Made by a program: the position numbers and the translations under genes | Assembly (NCBI GenBank): GCA_008508345.1 | Contig: QNGE01000751.1 | Coordinates: 1-64,000 of the forward strand | DNA: 64,000 nucleotides | Direction of reading: 5' to 3' | DNA from: Paragonimus westermani | Lineage: Eukaryota; Platyhelminthes; Trematoda; Plagiorchiida; Troglotrematidae | Shown here: positions 20,742 through 33,200 of the stretch, piece by piece | How positions within the stretch are numbered: the first letter of the stretch is position 1 | Layout of the letters: each line of letters begins with the position of its first letter | The notes under the pieces: generated by a model | Told to the model about the DNA's origin: nothing | The model's input: only the letters and a program-made list of their open reading frames with translations | Database searches by the model: none

Positions 20742-20880
20742 CAACACCTCACCGTCTCTATTGACCGCCTTAAACCTGCTTTCACACTCTTGGGTGATGT
20801 TAGAAGATACGATTCTGATAAACGTAAATTATCCTATTGTCAGAAAAAGCCGCATACTGTACGCAGGCTTCCAGAGAAAA
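20742..20880 (+). mobile_element. Ty3/gypsy pol 3'-end remnant
   Basis: The plus-strand frame reads QHLTVSIDRLKPAFTLLGD, which matches the (V)TVSIDRLKPA(F/Y) motif that closes the integrase of many Ty3/gypsy polyproteins. It stands only seven bases after the primer site, so gag and nearly all of pol are missing; the element seems to have lost its interior. Nothing clear follows the motif. Confidence 0.55.
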
Positions 20881-23800
20881 ATCTCGAGAGAATCATAATG
20901 TTTTCTTTTTACTTTATCAATATTGAGTTGAACATTTCCATGTTATCTCAAGTATGGTTTAATAGTTCGCCTGTAAAGTGCATTTCACACGGTATAAACC
21001 GCAGTAAACTTGGGAGCAATATTTCTTCAGCTAACTTCGTTAACATTTTACCTGACTCAATGATTTCTCGTGCAATACTGTCTGAAGCCTTTATTGACCA
21101 CAATATTTACGAATACTCTGCAGTATGTCAAAAAAGGCCTCGATAAACTACGCAGGAAGTTGAGATTCGCCCGTTTACTTTCGTCGCGTTGACGCGTTTC
21201 GGACAAGCATTGCGTAGGCAATAATACATGTCTTCTTCCCTCAAAGCAAGTGAAGTTAAAATTGAAATTTTGGCATACTTATATAATCGGCATTATCCGA
21301 GGGTGACCTGTTGGTTCAGGATGGGATTTGCAAACACTACACGAAAGCTTCAAGTTCATAGAAAAGTATCTACTCCGTTGATGGGTACTGCGTGTGTGTT
21401 GCCACAACGTCTCGTCCGAAAGTGATATTGCCCTGCCTTTTTGTCTCAACGAAGGGTAGAGCAATCAATTCACTCGAAGTCTGTAAGGTTACTTAAACCA
21501 GTAGGAGCAAACGCATCTAGAAACCCCGTCAACTATATATCTCTATGCTTGTGAAACAAGTCGGTTGCGCTGGAGGTCGTGGGATAACAGTTCTACCTAT
21601 ATGGTTCGCGCAAAATGTCTTTTTTTTTCATCGCCGAACATGACTGGACCGGTAATGTGTGTGATCTTCGTTTCACAGTGGACGTCATTGGATTGAATGT
21701 TGACTCAGCGGAATCATTTTCATTGCACTGTGCGCCAGCAAACGAGCTCTATCTAGCGTTCATTGTGCAGTTGTTGAAACTTTTGACACGTGTCCGTTTG
21801 ACTTCTTTGACACTCTGACAAGATCAGTAGACGGTTATCTCGTTCTATATTTGTACGTCTTCTTTGCCACTATTTTGATTCACGTTGTGCTCACTAGTTG
21901 GCGATACAAAGCGTCTTTCGAAAGATGTCGCTATCTACCGTCGACTCATATGCAACCGCTTTTTGCAGATGCATCAAGTTACTGTGCTGTGGATTTTTGT
22001 GCAACAAACTCGTTCGTTTACAACATCGCGTTTGCGTTACTTTTTGCTCGTTACGCTCATCATAAGTAACTGATCATGGTCAAACATGACTTTCTCTGCG
22101 AGTGTTGCTTCACTCCTAACAGAAAGTATGGTTTAGACAGTTCACAAACATGGAGTATAGGTGCTTTGCACAATTTTATCGCAGCTATTCTTCACACATA
22201 CTGATAATTAGAGCGAATATAAGGAACTCCTGATAAGGTGGTTTTTTATATGGTCCAATCAGTGAGTTTTGTCCATAGTGGACGTCAAGTTCTAGCTTTG
22301 TACCATTTACCGCTGGAGGTAGCTAGATAAACTGTTTATCGCCATACTTTCGTGATGGGATGTGTTTGTCAGCCTTTGTCGTTTGAATCCGTTTAACCGA
22401 GTACATGTAAATTCTGAGTATTTATGAAATTTGCAATGGGTCATTACTTACCACATAATCTCTCAGTTGTTCCTCTCCAAATCTGTTGATAATGAGTTTC
22501 ATCCGAGAATCAGAAATTAGCTTGGAACGAAGTTCTTCAGGAGGTTGCTGAAATTTATGCGATTAGAGATTGGTGATTAAATACGCAGCACTTTTAATAC
22601 TATACTTCCTGTCGGTTTGTTTAAACTCATACTCAGTTTGTACATTTTTGTCTGTTGGCCTCATTTTTCTGACAAATTGGTCATAACGTGAAACGCAGTG
22701 GCTCGATTTTGCAAGTAAAACTGTTATTTCTGCTTTTAAACCACCGGCTTGCATTAAAAGCATCGGCCATTCTAATATCGCACAATCTTTGAATTCACAC
22801 AGTCAGTGCACCATCTTTAAGGCCCACAACATCCTTGGCTCATCACAAGCCTCTTCGCATAGACACCCATATTTTCGGTTGGAAATCACTCACCATCTGC
22901 CTTGTGTCTATTGAGGGAAGCAATAAATTATGTTAGCACATTCACTGGAACAATGGATATTTTTTGGTCCGCTAACTCTTGGTCTGATTTTACTCACCGC
23001 CCTTTCAAGTTGCAGCGACTTAAAGTGTTTTTCTGATGCCAGTCAATTTTTCTGTACACGTACTTTTTGCATGAGATGTTGGGATTATTGGTCTGAACAC
23101 AGTGCCACTTCATTCAAGTGTATAGTGAATTTCGCACACTCAATTGTATTTTTACCCGAGCCACACTGCACAACTGTATTATCTTGGCAGAGCCGATCGA
23201 TTGAGACAGGTGAGACTGTTCTCCTGGTGAAAGAATTCGATGCTTTAAAAGCCAAACGATGGTACGTTTAGTGCACTTTTGCTTATCCGTCCCATTTAAA
23301 CACTAAGTACCGCCGTTGGCCTCCGAGTAGGTTAGAATGAAATACCCCTCTTTGCTTGTTAATTCGGCAAGAGGAGGGTTCATCGTTCTCTGAATCGGTA
23401 GCCTTTGAATTATTATTGTTGGAATCGCGCATAAAGCCTCCAAGCGGACGCACTTAGACAGCGAACTTCATGTTCTCTCACCTTTTTTCTTATAACATCA
23501 CTCGCGTCCGGCAAGTCTATCTATACCTCTGGAATATGAGGTTACAGACCCCGTTCCTTAGGTTGCAGTTCCTGTGTATTGTCTTGAGACGATCATTCAA
23601 TAAGTTAACACTTCCCGGGCATAAATGTCGACGTTAATCTGTCCCTTGTGTGTCCCTGTATGTCGCATACCTATCATGATCAAGCACACGCCATTCCTGT
23701 GCAAGAAGCCGGAAACCAGTAATGGTACTAACAGGTTAAAAGTTCACCTAGTTTACTGCGCTGGGGACCAGATTTTTTTCACATCCTGTGAGGATGGTCT

Positions 23801-25504
23801 ATTTCGCACACTATCGCAAAACGTACTGCAAAGCAGAACGAATTTAGTACAATAATTATGAGCCAAAATATAACGTGTAATTATTAAGCTCCTATTACAA
23901 TACATAAGCTTGCGACTGGTGCTTGAAAATCTGTAGGATTTCTGTGGAGACAATGCATCTTCTTGGCTGACATCCGAAGAACAATGAGCACGTTTGGTTG
24001 GGGACGCCGGCTAATATGATGGAGAACAGAGATCATTGGCGTTCCTGTTGCATGCATCGATTTGGTATCTTTCTCCTTCTGCATCGTCACACAGTGTTTT
24101 TTTTCTTCTGGTTTTATGGCACGTTTGCTACCTTCTGTGTTCGTTAGGTGATTTTGTGCAAACGCTAATTTCTGTCTTGTTGATCTACATCGATGGATCT
24201 GTATGCTGGCCTTTAACTCACTTGGTTTGTCGTTCGATGCGGAAGTCTCACTTTAATGCCCATCAGCTTGCGCGATCGATAGAGATTGTTCACTAACCCT
24301 ATCTGAATGTGTTTGTATATCGCTGTCCAGTGCATCTTATCAGATTTGTGCACATTTGTTCGTCCCTAACAACATATACAGTAGTGAACTTCATGACTGT
24401 GTTAATTTTCCGGTGTCTGTTAGCCTACAAAATTTCGCCGCGCAACAAAATTTCCTCGTTGTTCAGTGGACTACTCTATGAAATAGTAACACCTCATTGA
24501 AAATATCAGTGTAGATTTCAGCATAAAGACTAGTCATGCCACTTAACGTGTTTTGTTCAGTAATCATATACCTGGCTGTTTAGGTGATCACGACAGGCAC
24601 ATTTCATGGACAGATTGTTTCGTTCGTATACAAGGATTCGGACTTACCGAGCCTAATCCGATTGTATCAATTATTCTCAGATATTTTCCAAATGGTCTCA
24701 ACACGTTTTACTTCACGTCTTTTAAAAAAGTCGTTACTAACAGCGTGTTTACTACCAATTAGGTGGGTCCTGACCGCGTTGCTGACCTACTTCATCAATC
24801 TTAATTTGCTTTCCCCACTGACTGTGGTCACACGTACAGTCAGATAACATTCAAGGGGAACTGCAAGATAATGCCAAACAGCCCATGGGCTGGGCAGCAC
24901 CAGTTTTTGTCGATCAAAATATCCCCAATCTGCCATGCCTTATGAATCAACTTGTACATGGGTTGCAGCCGCCATATTCATTAGTTATTCTTTCAGGCTG
25001 AGAACAGCATTCATAGGCATCAGTCAAGTATAATTTGACAAACTTGTACCGGATGCTCACCACTGCGACAAATTTCCATCTCACATTACCGGCACTCTCG
25101 TATTCAAATTTGTTTATCAACAGTCGATAAACGTAGGTGCACAAGGATGCGAGGATTTTGAAGTCCTCATCTGTGCCATGTCTGTCCGCCTCGTTGATAT
25201 AACGAAATGCAGTCGGTTTCATCAAGATCTGTGTGAGCAACAACAATAAAATACACTCATAAACACAACCATATTTCAGGATTTAAGAAAGGCAGGAAAA
25301 AACAGTGGCTTTGTTCAATGTTAACTTCATACATAAGAATACTTAGCTATTTACAGTTGTTGTTAAATAGGCCACATGTGAGGTCGTTAGAGTTAGCGTC
25401 CACGGACAGCTTTTTCCGAATAAACTTACTCTAGGGGCACCTTATTGCTGAGTAGTGTAGCAGAATTTATAAATTACACAGGAACCAACTGAGAACATTT
25501 TGGT
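20881..25504. other. Intergenic, nothing firmly recognised
   Basis: Many short frames, none with a known domain. One plus-strand frame, 22930-23271 (113 codons), begins with a hydrophobic leader and is Cys-rich (see findings). A minus-strand frame at 24947-25246 is also protein-like but unidentified. Confidence 0.4.
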
Positions 25505-25590
25505 CTTCAACTGAATTCGAACCAATGACAGAAACAGCATGCTCAAATGTGGCACGCGCTCTACTAGCTGAGTTACGAACACATGCTAAG
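25505..25590 (-). repeat. tRNA-derived SINE-like copy 1
   Basis: On the minus strand an A-box-like GTAACTCAGCTAGTAGAGCG (about 25557-25576) is followed after about 35 bases by a B-box-like GGTTCGAAT (25515-25523). The spacer includes CTGTTTCTGTCA, shared with the other copies. The tRNA-like arms are not paired well enough for a functional tRNA. Confidence 0.65.
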
Positions 25591-28500
25591 AATTCAGAAA
25601 TTCCACATTCGGACTCACTTACCCACTCAACTCAGTATGCCATATGGAACCTACCAAATGATCCAGCGGATTGATTACCCATACGTGACTTGTCAACCAG
25701 TCCGCATCATAATCCATCAATGACACCGACGAGCATTGAATTTGTATTACTGTTAGGCAATATAGCTGTTTTTAAAACCAACTTACGAAAAGTCTGTTAC
25801 ACAGGTGATCACTGTGGTTGAATGAGTTCGTAGCTAGTATAGTGGATAAACGTTTTTTAGAAAGTACCTCTTTGGTGTGCGCTGGCGTTAAGTTAAACGC
25901 TTAGGTCAGTTTGAAACAATCTGTCGAGATCTAACATTCAACATGCTGGTCTATGTTTTGATGAAAACATTGAACATCGGACTGAATGCACCTTGTGTTC
26001 ACACTGAAGGCTGCCTAATAGCGCTTCTATACCAGACACTTCTGTGACCCATTTCAACCGCATTGTCGTGGAAGATGCCTTATACATGGTTTTTCTTCAC
26101 TTTAATCAGAGTTCGTATTCCTTCGCACTCATTGTTACTATCGAGATGAACGCCTACGGAGCCATTCTTGAATACAGACTCTCAATCGATGAATCCCAAT
26201 CGTAGTCCAGGATTTTGGCTTGCAGGAAGTCAGTGGAGATAAGATGTGAACGAAGGCAAAGTTTTGGCTATAGCCAGTTGTTCTGTAAACTCAAACAACA
26301 GTTTTTAGACAACACAGTGTAATCATCTATCCGATTTTATCGTTCAAGCCAGTTTTCTAGCTTTCTCAGCAGAGTATATCAGCAGCATGTGTCTGATGGA
26401 CGACCAGATTTGTATCTTATACTCACTTGTGCTTTTGATAAGAACGTGTCCGCTTCCGCTGTTAATATTGTTGCCTTGGCATATTAGAGGATGCCTCCTG
26501 GAACGTTGATCAGTGGTTCACAACTACTACGATCAGTTTGTTCAGGAACCTCTTAAAGATATGATACAGTTACAGCAAAGTTTCCCCGCTATACAAGCGG
26601 CAAAGTAACTATACGTGATTTCCGCAGGCACTACCATCTTTCAAATGAACCAATCTCACTTAGTGGCCGCTCTTTAAGAAACGATGTATATTCCCTAGAA
26701 AGTACGCGATGTTGAAACACCTTTCTGCCTTAACATACTTGCACAAAAATGATGGTCGCCCCTCAAAACAACGAACGCCTACCAGCGTTCCGTTTGCACT
26801 AGGTACTTGAACAAACTTGCCCTCAGGTTATGTTTAATCAGGCCTTTACCTGGCAAAGGTTGAAACGAGAGACCCGCGGTCCTTGTCTCCTATCACTCAA
26901 CCCGGATAACAGGGAAACCGACAACATAGCCATTTAGCAGCAGACAAGCTTTTTTGTGTTTTTGCCAAGGAAACATCATCATCCTGGTTCTTGTTTGCAT
27001 TATCAACTGAGAATTAGTTTACTTCTCGACAAACTAGGTGAGATATTGCTCCATCTCAGAAGTAAGCATAGCAGTTTCAAGTAGGTGAATATAGACGGAC
27101 GGTTCACAAGGCAGACAGTTGAATCGTTTGATAATTGTAGAAAGTCACCTTAGGTTTGCCATCCCACTGATTTCTCGAAGGATTCTAAGTAACGGGCAGT
27201 AGTACACCCTTTCCCTCAGTTAGATTGTGTCCGTTCAAATTTTCACTGTAAATTTTCAAATCGTCCACGTCACTTTATCAACAAAACAAAACAAATCGAT
27301 TGGTAGTTTTATGAATCTGTTCGAAGTGAACATGAAACCTTTTGGCAATAATAAGTGCATGACAAAATTTGATGGCTTCACGGTTGCTGACTGTACCTAT
27401 GACGTTAAAAGAATGGGCTATTGGAATTCAATCAGCCACTCAATCGAATTTTCTTCAAATGGAATCATCCTATAAAAGTACGTAGCTGTGCGTATTCGAT
27501 TGATACATGTGCCAAGATCACCAGGAGGGTAATCTCTTACGTTAACTGCCCTTTTGGAAACATACACTTCACATCAAGCACAACCGCAATCACTGCGTGA
27601 TTGGAACCTCCAGCCAGTTTGCAGTAATCTGTATACTGTTGCACCCGTGTTGAAAGTAACAAGTTATTGACACATTCCTTAGTTAGAGTAACAGGTCTGT
27701 TAACGTATTTGCATGCATTCGTTTTTATTACCTAAGCTATCAAGTACAATTTCATGATTCGTTGTAACATTGAAAAGGCATTTGGCACCATTGGGTTGTT
27801 CAGTCACCACTTGGCTCACCTCAAGCACCAGAGCGCGCAGAACAAACACGCCGCAAATCAGTAGCTTCACTTGTACTTCACTTGGCTTGGTTACGACATT
27901 TTTTGAGGTCGGTTGGATGATTGCCTAGATAAGGGGAGAACAGTGCAATGACAACCCATTTTTCATGAAACATTCTCCATGTGGTGTTGCGTCATATGAA
28001 CTGCAAGTGTAGCCCACCGACCTTGGACATACATATACGAATATATCCTTGGCTGAAAGTTTCTGTCGTTTGAGTGGTAACTGCTCTGGGTGAGCTGTAT
28101 GATGTCTAGTGAGAGTCAAGCTTGAGTTAGAACGCAAATGCAGGGTTATGGTGGTATTATGTGACTCTATCAGATCCGTCATCCGCCTGTAGATCTCACA
28201 GTTTGACAATGATTGTTCAGTCACTTAGCATTTTCACTCAGCACTACAAACGAGAAGTATTTCACACAAATTTGTACCTCAATTGATCGCTCAACCTTTA
28301 ACTCTTGGATACACCGTTTGTACTTCGGGTCGGAAGTGATTCTGAATGCTAAAAGAGAAACACATCAATTTGCTTCTTGTTTGTGCACAGTTTTCACGGA
28401 TATAACAGCGCGTGTCCGTATGATTCGCAGCCACTTTTTGTAGTCATAAGGTATTGCTTCTCTGTTAGGGTTATTTTAGAAGACAGTTGATACATCCTCT

Positions 28501-30134
28501 ATTCTAACTCTGTAGGTCCAATGTGCGAGGTGAAAGCTTCTGTATGTGAAACGTGACCTTGCTAAAGTTGAGGAACATCGTGGTTTAGAAGAACAGTTCC
28601 AGTTGGAGTAATCACCGGCTTTTTACTGAATAGGCTTCTGTTTTACCGTTCCCAAACATGCCGTTGTTTCCTCTGGACCAGAGTGGAACTGCATTGTATT
28701 CCGAAACATCACGCAAGTTGTGGGGCAGTATTACGGACTACAGGGATAGTTCATTTTAAACTGCACGTGGTATTAATGTGGTCTAAACCGTAAACTCTTC
28801 TATTGGTGATTTTATGTTCGAGAATTAAGGTTGGTCTCGTCCTAATCATTGGTAGTAACACCATGCTTTGTGCGAATCGCCTGCTGTGCAATTTTTTAGG
28901 CAACATGAAACAGGTGTAGTGGTGTTCTCCGGAATTGATTTGAATCAAAGAAGGTTCCCTTCCTTCATTTGCAAAATCAAAGCTGTAAGCTCCGATTTTT
29001 CCGCTACACCCGTCGATGTCAATTTCTACTTCAGTAGATCTAGCTCCATTTACTATACTGTGAGAAATTTATAAAGTTATACTGTGCCCTGTGAGATCTG
29101 TTAGCTTCAATACGAATTACATTCTCTTGTTCTTCACTCGGAAGCGTTACCCGAACTTTCTAGTCATGACATCGCATGCTACCCTTTATCTGATTCCATA
29201 CCTGCCGGGATCCTTAGACAACAGCTGTCGAGCATCATCAGTTAGCAGAGGAACAAAATTGTGGAGTACCGATGGTTGTTTCACTCGCTTGCCCTAATAG
29301 CATTGGGTTTATCTCTGCTTTTACTCATAAGTCATGCTACTGTAAGCCAAACCTATCAAGCGACGTGACTGCACAGAATGTGACGTCGTATCTGTTGTAT
29401 ACGCGTCAAGGCCGCCTGTGTGCCCCACACTCGTGCCAAGGCTCCAAGAGTGTTCTGATTGATCGCGGCTTCAACGACCAACGGCTCACTCATCCATGTA
29501 CTTTAAAATGACCCGATTGCATGTAAACGCGACAATACACGATGCGCTTCTACTGAGTGACTTGTTCTCACTAGCGTTGTTATTGTCCGTAAGGCATGTA
29601 GTGGATGGGGATCGGATACAGATACAACAGTATCTACGTCTCATAAACTAACCAGTAGCTCTTTATTGAGTGGTACTCACACAAAGCGTGATGTTACCGT
29701 GCTAACATTGTGAGAAAGTGTTTTGGAAGCCGATAAAGACTGTCAGAGCTCACAATCATTATCACAATGAAAGCGACAAATCTGTTAGTTGAACATAAAA
29801 CATGTGTGAACTTTCGAAAATCAACAGTCCCAACAGGGATTTGGGTTGGGCTGTGTAACAAAAATCTGAATCGCACTTTGCGAATCACCTTGGTTTTATG
29901 TTATTAGGATAGGACGTAAAGTGGAACACTTCCTACAACTGCATGCTTTTACGTGACCATTTGCTTGGTTAAAATCGGGTTCTGTTTCGTAATTTTGGCT
30001 TGCAAATAACACTCACTTTTAGATATATTGAATGCTCCAAATTCACGTTGGTGTCCATAAATAAGACTGCTTCTCTTACTAGTTTGCAGAGTTTATGGTT
30101 CTGATGTGGCCCAATTAGGAATAATTTAGGCTTT
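25591..30134. other. Intergenic, nothing recognised
   Basis: Only short unsupported open frames on both strands. No repeat that I can name. Confidence 0.4.
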
Positions 30135-30210
30135 TGCTAGGTCTGAACCAGTGACAGAAACAAAGTACCTAAGTGCAACAAACGCTGTATGACCTGAGCT
30201 ACAGAAGCAA
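30135..30210 (-). repeat. tRNA-derived SINE-like copy 2
   Basis: On the minus strand CTGTAGCTCAGGTCATACAG gives the A-box region (about 30186-30205) and TGTTTCTGTCACTGGTTCAG the B-box region (30142-30161). The B box is decayed (GGTTCAGAC). The same internal TTTCTGTCACTGGTT is seen as in the other copies. Confidence 0.6.
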
Positions 30211-33200
30211 ACTGAGAGCCAAGGAATTGTATTGAGTTAATCCGAGCGCAGGCTGTTTCTTGCAGGACGCCGGAATGTCCTGAAAGGGCGGTATTACGTG
30301 GTGCTGCGACAAAAATAATCAAACGACAAGAAAGTAACATAGGGACGTTTTAGAAACCTCCTGGATTCAAATTCTTTTAACACCGCCTGGTATTTCATAA
30401 TAAACAATTCACGATAACTATTCAGCCGTATTGTATTCCCACTCAAAGTTAATATCCGTGACCGGATTTCTTGATGTAAATATATCAGGCTTGACCAGGC
30501 GGCGTGCGCAACTAGTCTTTTGAAATTTGGGTGTAGTACAAACTTTCACGATGAAGATGCTGATTTTTTTCGTTGTCTTGTCGATAAGGTCACCTTTGGG
30601 TTAAATCATACGCTCTTATCCTGGAGCATACGTGTCAAGAAACAGTGGATTACTTTGATTTCCGTTTTTCATACTGAACTTTATGTTCGAGTGAAAAAAT
30701 TTCACTCGATTCATTTGCCTTAGTGTTTGCAATTCAATGTCTGATGTGAGAGAAATATCGTTGGTTTAGCTTGTACAGATATTTCTAAAGCCGTTTATTT
30801 CTCTCTCTCCGATAAGAATGTTCGACGAGAATCAGACGGAACAAGTTACTTACTTAATTTTCGATAAAGAAGCCTGATGTTTCTAATACACAGTCACTTT
30901 AGTCACTTGGATTTGCTTTCAAATATTTCTGTCTAGTTTATACCCTTATTTAGAATAGCACGATCACAGTTCATTCTTTCGGAGGAACAACGGTAAACAG
31001 ATGTTGAACAAAACGTAATCATGAATATTTATTCCCCGTGCTGCTTATCGTATGCAGGCTTGCAAATCTGAAGCCATCTCTTAAATGAGACTGCAAAGTT
31101 TAGTTTCCGATGGAACACAAAAGTTTAGCAAGCCATTCAGATATCTTACGCTATCTCGCGTTGAACACAGACAAAGTAATCTGTGAGCGATTAATGCTCT
31201 ATTTGTTTTGCGTTTTGTTGTTCAAAGCGTCTTTTTTGTTGACATACCTTTTCAAAATTGAAGAAATAGTTGTTCGGATACGTTTGTGAGGGACACGTCA
31301 GCATGTGTGCGCCAGACTCTTGCCTGGGATCCAATAATCCTTCGTAGGGCTTGATAGGGAACAAAGTAAATTATAAGTTTTCTCGTAACTACCGAAATTA
31401 ACTTTTGTTTTCTACCTTTTTGAATTATTTCTGCCTTTTCATGTGTTAGAAAATGCTTCATCAGTACTGTCGTGTTCCTTGTCTGTTCAAAATTTGGCAC
31501 TGACTGACTGGTCTGCCGGCTAAACGTGTCTCTGTTTGTGTGTCTAAATCACGATCTTAAATCCGATCAGTCACGCGGCTAATATGCCGCATCCGTGTTG
31601 ACCAGGGTTGACCATGGTTGTTTGGCCTATTCTTGTGCACTGCCTACTTGTTATTGCATAACGTATTTGAGGTATCAGTGAAGCTATCACCCAAAGATAG
31701 CGTTTTTACTCAAACAAATGTCAAGGAATGTGAAACAATTGGTTCCCTCGGGCAGTTTAAACAAAGCAGCTATACTACCTGACCTCATCTGATCAAAGCC
31801 TGCAGTCATTAAAATAACGACCTTTTCGATCGCGGTCTGTTGGTGTCACTCGTATCCATGAAATATCAAACATGTACTATTCGCCATTGTAAATACTTTT
31901 GAGGTTGATTACAGTTTACTGTTCGCGTTGTCGTCTACCACTGAGTCACTAATTTTTATGAAATGGTACCACGTCGTAGTGTATCAGGTAAGGCCAGTTG
32001 AACTATACAGTTTCATTGGACGCCTGCAGAAACATGTTCCGAGTCAATAGGAATTGACAAGCTACTGACTTTCAGCGTCATCTAATCCAAACACTGAAGA
32101 GTTGATATTTTTCAAAAGTTCCTTAGTAAAGTTTTGATCTTTTGATATCCTGTAACCAGACGCTTGAAATACGAAGAAGTTGAACGAATAAGAATTAATG
32201 CACACAGAAACAACCAACACTCACTTTGATTACTTAAGGTGAAGTCGTTTACCACCCTTCTTCCATACTACCCTCTTCTATGATCTATCTGATCTTCAAT
32301 CCGAGGGAGTTCCGGAATTGGGGTATATGCTGGGTGCCCATATCACGCTCCAATGCTCACGAAAAAACACGGGCTTGGTCTCATCATCAGAAAGCCGGAG
32401 CAGTCTGGACTGATAACCCCAAAAGAAATTCTGACTTTGCCACGGTTTCATTGATCACCAGATCTTAAGTTTACCGAGCACTTAGATAATACTGTTACCG
32501 AAGACCGCAACACTTTTGATTTATTGTAGCCTAAACATGTATTAACCAATGAAAGAAGTGGACGTTATCCTCAGTGCTGATGAACCAGCAGGCGAGTACT
32601 ACATAATTTACGTTGGGAATGTCCTTATTCGGATAAACTAGTTGTTCTTGGCTTGAGCAGGTTCACTACAGGGTGCTCATCTGTTTTTCCGACGCAGTGT
32701 ATTTGAGTTCCACTATTCCATATACGACACAGTGCATTCTGACGACATTGCTTTCAAAGTTCTAACGGTAGAGATATCACTTTTAAGAGAATCTTGTCCA
32801 ATAGTGAGTTTCGAACAAGCATAATAAAACCTTCCAACCACCAATTCTGGGTTATTTGAGATCGAAGTTTGTCGGTCTGAGATGGCAATCTAGCAACGAA
32901 ATTACTGCTAATAATCTTACTCTATAACACTTGTAGATGACAAGTTTTAATTGCTAATATTTCTAGGATTATGCACTAATCACCGAATTTTCAGATAACG
33001 CTGAATATAATTGACGTGGAGAAATAAATATTAATTAACTGTAGCTGCTGTTAGAGTAAGTTGAGTAAAACGGAACGTACAATAGCCACAACCACAGATC
33101 GGACAGCACAATTCATAAGGTCTCGCGCTTCTGCAACCATCGGAGCCAGTTGCCTAGGGTTCGTGCTTTTTGATTCCAGGGTCATCAAGTCGTATTTTTC

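Noticed and set aside
25505..25590. tRNA gene
   Set aside because: A and B boxes are present, but the acceptor and anticodon stems do not pair well and similar decayed copies occur nearby, so a SINE is more likely.
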